A stretch of DNA of 64,000 nucleotides from Campylobacter sp. RM6914 (GCF_004803835.1 NZ_CP012545.1:682001-746000); one strand, 5' to 3'. Counted from the stretch's first letter, positions 1 to 9,042 are shown. Notes: generated by a model from the sequence alone, not told the origin. Numbers and translations: made by a program.

Positions 1-451
1 TGTAGGCTTCTCCGGCTATAAACTCACATACTTTTCCTGCTTGTGTAGAGGTAAATACCTCATCGCCGATTTTATACACCAAACTTACTGCATCAACGAT
101 AGTAGCTTCATCGCCGACTTTACTTCCGCCGACTCCGCCAAGTGTGCCACCCACTATTCCTCCGATCACTGCACCTTTATCCGACGAACCGCCACCTAAT
201 GCATAACCAGTAACCGCACCAACTGCGGCACCAAGCACCGCTCCAACGGTTGTGCTTTGTGTTTTTGTTCCGCCGTCTTCAACTGCAACTCTTGCAGGCA
301 AGACTTCAAGTATTGTTACTACTTTTACACTTTGTTGTCTGTTTAATTCACCTTGATTATATACGTTGCCACCCATTGTATCGGCAGTTTTTGCGCCACA
401 TCCTGCAAATAACGCACCGCAAATGGCAAGCGAGATAAATTTAGCTTTCAT
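1..451 (-). CDS. Glycine-zipper outer-membrane lipoprotein (SlyB/17 kDa antigen-like), 3' end cut by window
   Basis: Reading the minus strand from an ATG at 451 gives an open frame that runs off the left edge of the window. It begins with a lipoprotein signal (lipobox LFAGC, so the mature Cys is about residue 18), followed by a short linker and a glycine-rich membrane segment with repeated GxxxG-like spacing (GAVLGAAVGAVTGYALGGG, then GAVIGGIVGGTLGGVGG). This is the arrangement of SlyB/Pal-type glycine-zipper lipoproteins. A good ribosome site (AAGGAG) lies 5 nt before the ATG. The tail continues VDAVSLVYKIGDEVF, as in that family. The C-terminus is outside the window, so total length is unknown. 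Confidence 0.8.
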   Translation of the reverse strand, partial: MKAKFISLAICGALFAGCGAKTADTMGGNVYNQGELNRQQSVKVVTILEVLPARVAVEDGGTKTQSTTVGAVLGAAVGAVTGYALGGGSSDKGAVIGGIVGGTLGGVGGSKVGDEATIVDAVSLVYKIGDEVFTSTQAGKVCEFIAGEAY

Positions 452-597
452 TGCTTCTCCTTTTTAAAGTCATTTTGATTATACACTTAAATTTTAAATG
501 AGTATTTTTTATTACATTAAGAAAACTACTTTAAATTTTTCCTTATGCTGAGATTTAAGTTATGTTTTTGTATTATTCGCGTTTTTAAGGCATTTTA

Positions 598-1272
598 GTG
601 GAACAAAATTTAGATAATAAATTCATCTTTAAACTCTCCATCCCTGTTTTTATGGGTTATTTTCCATTGGGTATAGCATTTGGCATAGTTGCTCATAGTG
701 TAGACATAAGTCCTTTTATAGCTCTTATGCTTAGTATGCTTTCTTACGGAGGGGCTGCGCAATTTATGATGCTTTCGCTTTTTGCGGCAGAAACTACTTT
801 TTTAGAAGTTTTTGTTGTGTCTTATCTTGTAAATTTACGCCATACTTTTTATGGACTTTCGCTTTTAAAAGAATACAACGGACTAAAATTTAAAATTTTT
901 AATATCGCTACTTTAACGGATGAAACATTTGCTATCTTTAAAACATTACATATCGAAAATTTAGACGATAGAGGTCGCGTTTTTACTGCGCTAAATTTTC
1001 TTTCTTGGAGCTACTGGGCTTTAGGAACGGCAACGGGAAGTTTTGCTGGTATGCTTATAAAATTTGATATGAGCGGACTTGAATTTAGCCTAACCGCACT
1101 TTTTATAGTCATAGTTATTGAGATGTTTAAAACAGATAGAAATTTTAAAGTCCTTGGTGCGGCTTGTGTTTTTGGAATTTTAGGACTCGCGCTTTTGCCG
1201 GTTAAATTTTTACTTGTTGGCTCAATGTTTGCATGTTTTGTATTTATTTTAATATTTAAGGATCGTTTGTGA
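598..1272 (+). CDS. azlC: Branched-chain amino acid exporter large subunit AzlC
   Basis: A 224-residue, very hydrophobic inner-membrane protein with about six membrane segments. It opens with the AzlC-type region FMGYFPLGIAFGIVAH and carries the conserved SYGGAAQFMMLSL and VVSYLVNLRHTFYGLSL blocks. AzlC pairs with AzlD to export branched-chain amino acids or analogues. The start is a GTG at 598 with a weak AAGG site 8 nt upstream; no ATG fits better. The next gene, 60 nt downstream, encodes the expected small partner, so the two are probably one transcript. The substrate is inferred from the family. Confidence 0.85.
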   Translation: MEQNLDNKFIFKLSIPVFMGYFPLGIAFGIVAHSVDISPFIALMLSMLSYGGAAQFMMLSLFAAETTFLEVFVVSYLVNLRHTFYGLSLLKEYNGLKFKIFNIATLTDETFAIFKTLHIENLDDRGRVFTALNFLSWSYWALGTATGSFAGMLIKFDMSGLEFSLTALFIVIVIEMFKTDRNFKVLGAACVFGILGLALLPVKFLLVGSMFACFVFILIFKDRL

Positions 1273-1332
1273 TTATTAAGATAAGATTTTGCTACATTAT
1301 CGTAACACTTTAAATTTAACACGGAGATTTGC

Positions 1333-1677
1333 ATGAATATAAGCACAATATCTAACGAATGGATACTTTTTTTGGCTGTTATTTTAAGTTCTATTGCAAC
1401 ATTTATAACCCGTGTAACACCATTTTATATGATAAAAAACTATAAACCAAGCCCATGGTTGAACGCGATACAAAAACATATGGGACTAATGATAATGGTG
1501 ATTTTGGTATGTTATGCGTTAAAGGATACTAGGCTAAATGCCTATCCATACGGGGCAAGTGAAGCGATGGCTGTTTTGATTGCCATTTTGGCTCATCTTA
1601 AATTTAAAAACACCCTAGTTAGTATTATTGTTTCAACTTTGTTTTATATGTTTTTTATTAGAGTTTTTAAAATTTAA
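1333..1677 (+). CDS. azlD: Branched-chain amino acid exporter small subunit AzlD
   Basis: A 114-residue protein with three or four membrane segments and the AzlD-family pattern TFITRVTPFYMI near residue 25, then KHMGLMIMVILVCYALKD. It is the small obligate partner of AzlC, whose gene lies just upstream on the same strand. An ACGGAGA ribosome site precedes the ATG. The length matches the usual 100-115 residues. The specific amino acids exported cannot be read from the sequence. Confidence 0.82.
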   Translation: MNISTISNEWILFLAVILSSIATFITRVTPFYMIKNYKPSPWLNAIQKHMGLMIMVILVCYALKDTRLNAYPYGASEAMAVLIAILAHLKFKNTLVSIIVSTLFYMFFIRVFKI

Positions 1678-1717
1678 TAAAATTAAAATATTAATTGACT
1701 TTCTAAATTTTACCATG

Positions 1718-1723
1718 TATAAT
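1718..1723 (+). promoter_or_regulatory. Candidate -10 box of the asparaginase gene
   Basis: TATAAT preceded by ATG (ATGTATAAT) in an AT-rich stretch, 48 nt before the asparaginase ATG. T-rich runs lie upstream instead of a clear -35, as is usual for Campylobacter sigma-70 promoters. Confidence 0.6.
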
Positions 1724-1741
1724 TTCTCCTAAGTTTTATAA

Positions 1742-2821
<1,080 letters not shown>

Positions 2822-2834
2822 TATAGTAGATAGA

Positions 2835-2871
2835 GCGCAAAAGGTTACAAGTTAGCCTTTTGCGTGCTTTT
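2835..2871 (+). terminator. Intrinsic terminator after the asparaginase gene
   Basis: Nine-bp inverted repeat CGCAAAAGG / CCTTTTGCG (2836-2844 with 2856-2864) followed within a few bases by TTTT, directly downstream of the asparaginase stop codon. Confidence 0.75.
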
Positions 2872-2949
2872 ACAGTGTTTTGTTTTTTTGCAGTGTATAC
2901 CGTGCTTACTTCGTAAAATTCGACTTAATTCAGCCACTTAAGGCTCATC

Positions 2950-3546
2950 ATGAACTATCTTCTCTTTGTTGTTACGTTTTTTCCTATTAGTTTTATGCCT
3001 GGCATTAATATGACTCTTGCTTTAAGTGTTGGTATGAGTATAGGCTATATGCGAGCTATACCTATGATATTAGGGCAACTTGTAGGTGTTGTTTTGGTTA
3101 GTTTTTTGTGTATTTTAGGGGCCGCTACGCTACTAATAAGATATGAATTTGTGTTTGAGATGATAAGAATTTGCGGTGCGATTTACATCATATATCTTGG
3201 CATTATGCTATTTTTTAGTCGTGGCAAACTATCTGTAAAAAGTTATAAGGGAGATATGAATAAAAGAACTTTATTTACACAAGGACTTATAATATCGTTT
3301 TCAAATCCAAAGGCTTGGATATTTTTCGCGGCTATTTTGCCACCTTTTTTAGATAAGCAAGATCCGTTTGGGACTGGCATGTGTCTGCTTGTCTTTTTGC
3401 TCGCCCTTGTAGAATTTACCTGTCTTAGTATCTACTCTTTGGGTGGTGCGGCACTAAAAAGGATACTTTTTAATCATCTTCGAATGTTAGAAATTTTTAC
3501 TGCTAGTTTGATGTGTTTTATTGGGATTTGGATGATTTTAAGCTAA
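2950..3546 (+). CDS. LysE/RhtB-family amino acid exporter
   Basis: A 198-residue membrane protein with about six hydrophobic segments. The N-terminal PISFMPGINMTLALSVGMS and the central FSNPKAWIFFAAILPPFL are the signature blocks of the RhtB/LysE translocator family, which exports amino acids such as homoserine, threonine, leucine or lysine. It stands alone between the asparaginase terminator and a decayed region. The substrate is not recognisable. No strong Shine-Dalgarno is seen (AAGGC only), so the start carries some doubt, but the ATG gives the family's normal N-terminus. Confidence 0.83.
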   Translation: MNYLLFVVTFFPISFMPGINMTLALSVGMSIGYMRAIPMILGQLVGVVLVSFLCILGAATLLIRYEFVFEMIRICGAIYIIYLGIMLFFSRGKLSVKSYKGDMNKRTLFTQGLIISFSNPKAWIFFAAILPPFLDKQDPFGTGMCLLVFLLALVEFTCLSIYSLGGAALKRILFNHLRMLEIFTASLMCFIGIWMILS

Positions 3547-3550
3547 ATTT

Positions 3551-3625
3551 AGACACACTTATAAGCCAGAGCCCAAATTTAAAGAGCTTATATGTTTAAA
3601 TTTTAGTCGCCAAAGCGATTAAATA
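3551..3625 (+). repeat. Degenerate copy of the response-regulator leader and start region
   Basis: The stretch from GACACACTTATAAGC through GAGCTTATATGTTTAAA and TTTTAGTCGCC lines up with 4807-4872, the promoter, ribosome site and first codons of the response regulator gene. There are 17 identical bases in a row around the ATG and good similarity on both sides. The copy lacks an intact TATAAT and its reading frame is not maintained, so it looks like a vestigial duplication. Confidence 0.5.
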
Positions 3626-3652
3626 TACCATCAAGCGCGAAGCATTTACTCT

Positions 3653-4382
3653 TTACTCTACCTTTTTAAAATATACGTAGTTCTCGTTCTTGCCAAAGAT
3701 TTTTAACCCTTTGTTATCCTTTAGGTCAAGTCCGCGAAATAGCATAAATAGTGGTTTTGTATTATCAATACCATCTAAATTTATAAACTCGCCTTTTGTT
3801 ACTTTTGTAAAATATATATCTACTCTGTTGCTCCTTACTATACCTTTACATACGACTTCATAATGTTCAACAAGGCTTAAATTTATCTGTGTCGCACCAT
3901 CGCTCTCTATCTTGCCGATACTTAGTGAGTAGCCATCTTTTTGACTTTGATTACCTCCTGCATATGTGCCTTTCCACAGCTTGTCGCGGTATGGTTGAAA
4001 CAGTGCTTCTATCGCACCAAATGCCTCTCTGGCGTTTTTAGGGGCTTCGTTTATGCCACGACTTCGTATGTTTTTGTTCCTGTCATCGTAGCTTGCGCCT
4101 AGCGCCCACGAACCACCGTCAAAGACCGGCATGTCTGGCTTATACTCCCTCGTTAAATATCCCAGCGTCCGCCTCTATCGTGCCGCTTAAAGGGTGGTCT
4201 TCGTCGATGGTGATGAGCGCCTTGCCGTCTGCTCTCTCTACCTTGTAGCTCTCGCCACCAAAGCGGTTCATTGCAACATCCTCGTAGTAGAAAAAGGAGT
4301 GCATATCGATTGGTTTTGTATCTGCATATACTGCCACACTTGCTAGTAAAATAGCCATAAAAAAGCTTTTTAATATAGACAT
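3653..4382 (-). pseudogene. Frameshifted exported hypothetical protein
   Basis: Two minus-strand frames make one protein. The first part (ATG at 4382, stop at 4140) starts with a signal peptide (SFFMAILLASVAVYA) and reads to GIFNEGV before a stop. Moving one base near 4150 gives GIF-TREYKPDMPVFDGG, which runs straight into the frame 4132-3653. A single-base indel in the TTTAA stretch therefore separates them. A GGAG site precedes the 4382 start. The joined product would be about 240 residues, exported, with no domain I recognise. It could be real decay, a sequencing error, or slippage. It sits next to another gene remnant, which favours decay. Confidence 0.6.
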
Positions 4383-4503
4383 TTCCACTCCTTGTAGGTT
4401 TGTTATGAATTTTACATTTTTAAATTTAAAAAATGCAAATTTGCAGGATTGGGCAATAATTTTACATAATCGTTCTACCACCCTTTGCGTGGTGTTAAAA
4501 GGT

Positions 4504-4704
4504 AGTAAAGTAGCAAGCGTGGGCTCGGCGCTCATGGGCTCGCTTCAATACGGAAGCGGCGTCATCTCATCGCTACTGTATGCCTATTTTAAGGGGCACT
4601 CGGCTATCCCGATGTGTGTTTTTATCGCGTTTTTCACTTTGCTTAGCTTTGTGGTGATATTTTATAAATTAACGGTGGTAAATTTAAAGATACTCAAGCG
4701 ATAA
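4504..4704 (+). pseudogene. C-terminal remnant of a Bcr/CflA-type drug-resistance transporter
   Basis: The frame from about 4504 to the stop at 4704 encodes SKVASVGSALMGSLQYGSGV, then a membrane segment and TVVNLKILKR. This is the layout of the last two helices of Bcr/CflA MFS multidrug exporters (GSASALLGxxQ-type motif). The upstream part of the open frame, back to 4405, is unrelated and lies antisense to the neighbouring gene's start. About 340 N-terminal residues are missing, so this is a dead fragment. The family call rests on one motif. Confidence 0.5.
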
Positions 4705-4793
4705 AAATAAAAATGTATGCAATTTACGCAAATAATTTTTTAAAGTAAATTATGAAGTTTTAGAGCTTTATAAAATTTTTAATACATATAATT

Positions 4794-4828
4794 TTATACA
4801 CATTAAGGACACATATATAAGCTATAAT
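4794..4828 (+). promoter_or_regulatory. Promoter with ACACAT direct repeats, two-component operon
   Basis: A half-site AAGGACACAT (4805-4814) has a weaker partner ending ACACAT 11 bp upstream (4794-4803), and a TATAAT -10 box begins 8 nt downstream at 4823. The same half-site at the same distance from a -10 box recurs before the peroxidase gene (6558-6592). Direct repeats about one helical turn apart are the normal target shape for OmpR-family regulators, so autoregulation is inferred. Confidence 0.6.
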
Positions 4829-4850
4829 TTCATAAATTTAAGGAGCTTAT

Positions 4851-5522
4851 ATGTTTAAAATTTTAGTTGCCGAGGATGATGAACTACTAAACGAGATGAT
4901 ACAAGTAAAGCTAAAAAACGAGGGCTTTAGCGTAAAGAGCGCGTTTAACGGCGTGGAGGCGGTGGAAATTTTAGAAAGTGAGCATATTGACCTGCTTATC
5001 ACTGACGTTATGATGCCTTTGCGTGATGGATACGGTCTAGCAAAAGAGGCAAAGCTCATAAAAGAGAGCCTTCTTATACTCATGATAACCGCCAAAAGCG
5101 AGATAGTGGATATGGAAAGGGGCTTTCTAAGCGGAGCCGATGATTATATGAGTAAGCCTATAAATTTAAAAGAGCTAGTTTTAAGGGTAAATGCCTTGCT
5201 AAGACGCGCTAAGATAGTAAATGAAAAGAGGCTCTCATTTAAAGGCACGGAGCTAGACTACAACGCGCTGAGCGCGAGTGTAAACGGCGAAAAGACGGAG
5301 CTTACGCCAAAGGAGTTTTACCTGCTCTTTTTGCTACTCTCAAACGAGGATAAAATTTTCACACGATTTGAGATAATGCAAGAAATTTGGGGCTTTGAAA
5401 GTGATAGCGATGAGCGAGTCGTCGATACTCACATAAAAAAGCTAAGACAAAAATTTGAACACACAAGCGACTTTGAGATAGTTACTATCCGCGGACTTGG
5501 CTACAAGGGTAAAATTTCATGA
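4851..5522 (+). CDS. OmpR-family response regulator
   Basis: A 223-residue cytoplasmic regulator. The receiver domain (1-115) has the acidic pocket E8/D9/D10, phospho-acceptor Asp52 (ITDVMMP), Thr80 and Lys102 (SKPINLKEL). A winged-helix DNA-binding domain (about 125-223) contains LTPKEFYLLFLLL and RVVDTHIKKLRQKFE and ends RGLGYKG, as in OmpR/PhoB. Its stop overlaps the histidine kinase start by 4 nt (ATGA), so the pair is translationally coupled. AAGGAG lies upstream of the ATG. The promoter shares direct repeats with that of the peroxidase operon that follows, which suggests its regulon. The signal is unknown. Confidence 0.92.
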   Translation: MFKILVAEDDELLNEMIQVKLKNEGFSVKSAFNGVEAVEILESEHIDLLITDVMMPLRDGYGLAKEAKLIKESLLILMITAKSEIVDMERGFLSGADDYMSKPINLKELVLRVNALLRRAKIVNEKRLSFKGTELDYNALSASVNGEKTELTPKEFYLLFLLLSNEDKIFTRFEIMQEIWGFESDSDERVVDTHIKKLRQKFEHTSDFEIVTIRGLGYKGKIS

Positions 5523-6550
5523 AAAAGTATCTAATCAGCCTAAAATCCTATATCGCCATAATGTCTTCGCTCACATTTTTATTTATCACCATATTTTCAT
5601 CATCCTTGGTCGCGCTCATACTTTGGCTTTTTGATATACGGCTAAGTCTGTTTTTTAGCGTTGCGATAGTTTGCGTGCTTACTACGGTTTTAAGCACGGC
5701 GACATTTTACTTTGGCACGGCTTATTTTTTAAGATATATTGAGAGGTTTAACAAGGCTTCTAAAAGGATAGGAGATGGCGACTTTAGCGTGAGAGTGGAG
5801 CGAAACAGAGATAAATTTAGAGGAAATTTTATCTACCTGCACGAGCTTGATGAGTTAGCCGATAGCACAAATAAAACGGTTAGCGAGCTTGAAAAGATGA
5901 ATTTCTTGCAAAAAGACTTCATCTCAAACGTATCTCACGAGCTAAAAACACCGCTAAGCGTTATAAGTGGATTTTGCGAAATTTTACTTGATGAGCCAGA
6001 TGAAGCGGACAGGAAAAGATACCTAAACCTCATCCACGCCGAGGCAAACGCCCTAAGTGAGCTTTGCGAAAATATGCTACTGCTTTCAAAACTTGATAAC
6101 AACACTATCGTGCCACAAAATGACGTCATCCGCGTTGATGAACAGATACGAAAGGCGCTATCCACACTCATACAAAAGCACAAAAGTGAGCATGAGCTAG
6201 AGCTTCTTTTAAACCCCGTAAGCCTAAAAACTAACGCCTCTATGCTTATGCAAGTGTGGATAAATCTGCTAGATAACGCCCTAAAATACTCAAAAAGTAA
6301 AATTTGCATAGAGTGCTTTGAGCAAAACGGCGAAATAGTCGTGCGTATAAAAGATGATGGCGAGGGGATAGAGCCAAGTAAGCTAGAGCGGATATATGAT
6401 AAGTTTTATCAATGTGAGGAGTCACATAAAAAGAAAGGAAGCGGACTTGGGCTATCTATCGTAAAGCGAATTTTAGAGCATTTAAGGGGTGAGATAGAGT
6501 ATAAAAACACAGAGTGTGGCGTGCAAGCATGTGTAAAATTTAAAGTGTGA
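5519..6550 (+). CDS. Sensor histidine kinase with minimal periplasmic domain
   Basis: A 343-residue inner-membrane kinase. Two hydrophobic stretches (about 12-38 and 42-71) are separated by only a few residues, so there is essentially no periplasmic sensor domain. A HAMP-like linker (RFNKASKRIGDGDFSVRV) follows. The H box SNVSHELKTPLS gives His140, then the N box (INLLDNALKYS), DDGEGIEPSKLERIYDKF, and the G2 box GSGLGLSIV. It partners the upstream response regulator, overlapping it by 4 nt. The layout resembles intramembrane-sensing kinases that respond to envelope state or to another membrane protein. Confidence 0.92.
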   Translation: MKKYLISLKSYIAIMSSLTFLFITIFSSSLVALILWLFDIRLSLFFSVAIVCVLTTVLSTATFYFGTAYFLRYIERFNKASKRIGDGDFSVRVERNRDKFRGNFIYLHELDELADSTNKTVSELEKMNFLQKDFISNVSHELKTPLSVISGFCEILLDEPDEADRKRYLNLIHAEANALSELCENMLLLSKLDNNTIVPQNDVIRVDEQIRKALSTLIQKHKSEHELELLLNPVSLKTNASMLMQVWINLLDNALKYSKSKICIECFEQNGEIVVRIKDDGEGIEPSKLERIYDKFYQCEESHKKKGSGLGLSIVKRILEHLRGEIEYKNTECGVQACVKFKV

Positions 6551-6557
6551 AATTTAA

Positions 6558-6592
6558 AAGGACACATTAAGGACACATAAGAGCTGTATAAT
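6558..6592 (+). promoter_or_regulatory. Promoter with AAGGACACAT direct repeats, peroxidase operon
   Basis: Two exact AAGGACACAT copies (6558-6567 and 6569-6578) are spaced 11 bp apart, with TATAAT beginning at 6587, 8 nt after the second copy. The element matches the one in front of the two-component operon in half-site and in distance to the -10 box. The repeats occupy the -35 position, as expected for an activator of the OmpR family. Confidence 0.65.
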
Positions 6593-6614
6593 TCTCAAAA
6601 ATAAAGGAGAATAA

Positions 6615-7163
6615 ATGAAAATTTACGACATAAACGTTACTACAAATCGTGGCGAGAGCAAGTCTATGAGCGAGTATAAGGGCAAGGTGCTGTTAATCGC
6701 AAATACAGCTAGCAAGTGTGGCTTTACCGATCAATACACCCAGCTAGAAAAGCTAAATGCGGAGTTTAAAGACAAAGGGCTTTGTGTACTTGGCTTTCCA
6801 AGTGATAACTTCGCAAACCAAGAGCCTGATGATGATGAAAACATAGCTAAAAACTGTCAGCTAAATTTTGGTGTGACATTTGAGCTGTTAAAAAAGGGCG
6901 ACGTAAGAGGTGAAAACGCGGCAGAGATATTTAAATTTCTAACCTCAAAGCAAGGATTTAAGGGCTTTGACAAGGAGCATCCGCTAAGTGCGAAAGTAAG
7001 TGAAACGTTAGAGAAAAACTTCCCTGAAATTTTAAAAGGTGATGGCGTGAAGTGGAATTTCACTAAATTTTTAGTGGATAAAAATGGCGAGGTTGTAGCA
7101 CGTTTTGAGCCTACGGCTTCGTTTGATAAGATAAAAAATAGCATAGAAAATTTACTTAAATAA
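6615..7163 (+). CDS. Glutathione peroxidase-family thiol peroxidase
   Basis: A 182-residue GPx-fold enzyme that reduces hydrogen or organic peroxides, probably using thioredoxin because Campylobacter generally lacks glutathione (inference). The peroxidatic residue is Cys35 (NTASKCGFT). The rest of the catalytic tetrad is present: Gln69 (NQEP), Trp147 and Asn148 (KWNFTKFLVD). Cys81 is a candidate resolving cysteine. The usual FPCNQF motif is altered to FPSDNF. It carries no signal peptide, so it is cytosolic. AAAGGAG precedes the ATG. It heads a run with the nitroreductase, ferritin-like and aldolase genes, each 9-20 nt apart, under the direct-repeat promoter. Confidence 0.88.
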   Translation: MKIYDINVTTNRGESKSMSEYKGKVLLIANTASKCGFTDQYTQLEKLNAEFKDKGLCVLGFPSDNFANQEPDDDENIAKNCQLNFGVTFELLKKGDVRGENAAEIFKFLTSKQGFKGFDKEHPLSAKVSETLEKNFPEILKGDGVKWNFTKFLVDKNGEVVARFEPTASFDKIKNSIENLLK

Positions 7164-7172
7164 GGAGCAAAT

Positions 7173-7751
7173 ATGCAACTTTTAGAAGCGATGCAAAAAC
7201 GAAAAAGTGTGCGTGAGTTTAACAGATATGTGCCTACAAAAGAGGAGATAGAGGCGGTTATAGATGCGGGGTGTTTGTCGCCGACACTATTTACGACAAA
7301 AGATGCTCACATAAGCGTCATCAATGATAAGGAGCTTTTGCACGAGCTTGACGCGGCGGCGGTAAAGAAATTTGGCGGCGCGCTTGATATGATGGGCGTT
7401 AAAAATACCCTTTACGATGCGCCGGTTTATATTTTACTTTCGGGAAAATTAGTCGAAAAGATGCCACAAGGCTGGGAGTTTTTAAAGCCTGAGAATATGC
7501 ATAGAAACGTTTACTGGGCGATGGGCTCAGTGATGCAAAATATGCAACTTCGCGCTACCGAGCTTGGGCTTAGCTCTTGCCTTGTAAATACAGTCGTGGT
7601 TACGCTATTTGATGAGCCAGAGCTTGCCAAAAAGGCTGGCATACCTGATGGCTACTCTCCGCTTTGCTCTATCGTGCTTGGCAAGAGTGATAAAAATTCA
7701 GATGAGCTTAGAGTGCCAAATAGAAGCCATTATGGCATAAGTTATATTTAA
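7173..7751 (+). CDS. Nitroreductase-family flavoprotein
   Basis: A 192-residue protein of the FMN-binding nitroreductase family. The N-terminal LLEAMQKRKSVREFN is the typical first FMN-binding segment, and the central NVYWAMGSVMQNMQLRATE and C-terminal PLCSIVLGKSD complete the fold. Members use NAD(P)H to reduce nitro compounds or quinones; the physiological substrate is unknown. It lies 9 nt after the peroxidase gene with a TAAGGAG site overlapping that gene's stop, so it is probably co-transcribed and part of the same stress response. Confidence 0.87.
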   Translation: MQLLEAMQKRKSVREFNRYVPTKEEIEAVIDAGCLSPTLFTTKDAHISVINDKELLHELDAAAVKKFGGALDMMGVKNTLYDAPVYILLSGKLVEKMPQGWEFLKPENMHRNVYWAMGSVMQNMQLRATELGLSSCLVNTVVVTLFDEPELAKKAGIPDGYSPLCSIVLGKSDKNSDELRVPNRSHYGISYI

Positions 7752-7768
7752 AATTTAAAGGAAAAAAT

Positions 7769-8227
7769 ATGTCAAACAAAAATGAAATTATCAAATCATT
7801 ACAGTTTCTTGTAACAAACCTTTCACAAGCGGCGGATTTGCACGCTATGCAGTCTAGGATTTTTGCTAGTCAAGGCTTTTCAAAACTAGCCGAAAAATAC
7901 AAAGAACACGTGGTCGAAGAGCGTGAGTTTGTGGTTAAATTTATGGATAGGATCCTTGACTTGGGCGGTGAGCTAAAACTAGAGTCAAAAGAAGGGGATA
8001 AGGTCTATAAAGACGCGGTGGAGTTTATAAAGGCTGACTTTGAAGTATCTAAAAATGGACTAGGCGAAGTTGCTACTTTTGTCGAAAACGCAAAGGCTGA
8101 CTACACTACGTATGATTTGCTAAAAGAGTATTATAAAGATGAAGAGAGCGATATGTATTGGCTAGAAAATCAACTTGAGCTTATCGAAATGATCGGCAAA
8201 CAAAATTGGCTAGTAGCTCAGCTTTAA
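7769..8227 (+). CDS. Bacterioferritin-like protein with altered metal ligands
   Basis: A 152-residue four-helix protein of the ferritin-like class. The C-terminal DEESDMYWLENQLELIEMIG followed by KQNWL is clearly bacterioferritin-like (compare EEEHIDWLETQLDLI). By eye, however, the positions of the two ferroxidase histidines look replaced (EEREF instead of EMKHA; ESDMY instead of EEHID), and the haem-binding methionine is not evident. It may bind metal differently, act as a Dps-like shell, or be structural. It lies 17 nt after the nitroreductase gene with an AAAGGA site, within the peroxidase operon, which suggests a role in iron or oxidant handling. Confidence 0.75.
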   Translation: MSNKNEIIKSLQFLVTNLSQAADLHAMQSRIFASQGFSKLAEKYKEHVVEEREFVVKFMDRILDLGGELKLESKEGDKVYKDAVEFIKADFEVSKNGLGEVATFVENAKADYTTYDLLKEYYKDEESDMYWLENQLELIEMIGKQNWLVAQL

Positions 8228-8244
8228 ATCGCAAAGGATAAAAA

Positions 8245-9030
8245 ATGGCAATGGTTAAAGACTATCTAAAAAACAGCTTTAAAGAGAATATCAACGCTGG
8301 AAATTTACAGTTTGGCGTAGCGCAAGAGATACCTAGTGCGGAGGTGGCTGAAGTTTTAGCCACGACTAAATACGACTGGCTATTTGTCGATGGCGAACAC
8401 GGCGCACACGACATCCGCTCTATCGTTGATATAGCTCGTGCTATCGCGCCTTACGATATGACACCTGTGGTTAGGATACCGCAAGCTGGAACGGGCATAT
8501 TTAAACAGCTCCTTGACTCAGGTATCCAAAATATCATCATCCCGAAAGTTGAGAGTGGCGAGGAAGCCGAGCAGATAATGTACTGGGCTTCGTATCCGCC
8601 TAGGGGCAACCGTGGTATGGGTGCAGGCGCGGTAAGAGCGGCAAGATATGGTAGGTATCCTGACTATTTAGAACGTATAGAAAAAGAGATATGCATCCTG
8701 CCTCAGATAGAGAGCAAAAAAGGTATAGAAAACCTTGAAGCGATAGCTACAACACCAGGCATCGGCGGTGTGTTTCTAGGGCCTATCGACTTAGCTGTGG
8801 ATATGGGTCATGGGCTAAATATCTTTCATCCTGAGGTGGTAGAGGCGATGAAGTATGCTATAAAACGCATAAGAGAGTTTGGCGTGTCGGTGGGCACTAT
8901 CGCTGTTACGCCTGAGCAGGTAAAAGAGTACGCCGATATGGGCGTTAGCTTTTTAGGCGTTGGGGTTGATACCCTATTTTTGGCAAACTCAGCTGATAGC
9001 ACTCTTGAAACGTTTAAAAGCAAGCTTTAA
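8245..9030 (+). CDS. HpcH/HpaI-family class II aldolase
   Basis: A 261-residue metal-dependent aldolase of the HpaI / 2-keto-3-deoxy-sugar-acid aldolase group. Recognisable blocks are [10 protein letters not shown] (catalytic His/acid region), [48 protein letters not shown] and [14 protein letters not shown]. The family cleaves 2-keto-4-hydroxy acids to pyruvate plus an aldehyde. The actual substrate is not deducible and no sugar-acid genes flank it. It is the last gene of the peroxidase run, 17 nt after the ferritin-like gene, with an AAAGGA site. A hairpin follows. Confidence 0.88.
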   Translation: MAMVKDYLKNSFKENINAGNLQFGVAQEIPSAEVAEVLATTKYDWLFVDGEHGAHDIRSIVDIARAIAPYDMTPVVRIPQAGTGIFKQLLDSGIQNIIIPKVESGEEAEQIMYWASYPPRGNRGMGAGAVRAARYGRYPDYLERIEKEICILPQIESKKGIENLEAIATTPGIGGVFLGPIDLAVDMGHGLNIFHPEVVEAMKYAIKRIREFGVSVGTIAVTPEQVKEYADMGVSFLGVGVDTLFLANSADSTLETFKSKL

Positions 9031-9042
9031 AATGAGATGAAC

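Noticed and set aside
250-438. Leucine-rich plus-strand frame at the left edge
   Set aside because: It is antisense to the glycine-zipper lipoprotein, whose lipobox and ribosome site are convincing.
4405-4503. N-terminal part of the 4405-4704 frame
   Set aside because: It overlaps the start region of the frameshifted gene on the other strand and shows no transporter similarity; only the part from about 4504 is treated as a remnant.
7173-7751. Assigning the nitroreductase as RdxA
   Set aside because: General nitroreductase motifs do not show which subfamily it belongs to, so no symbol was given.
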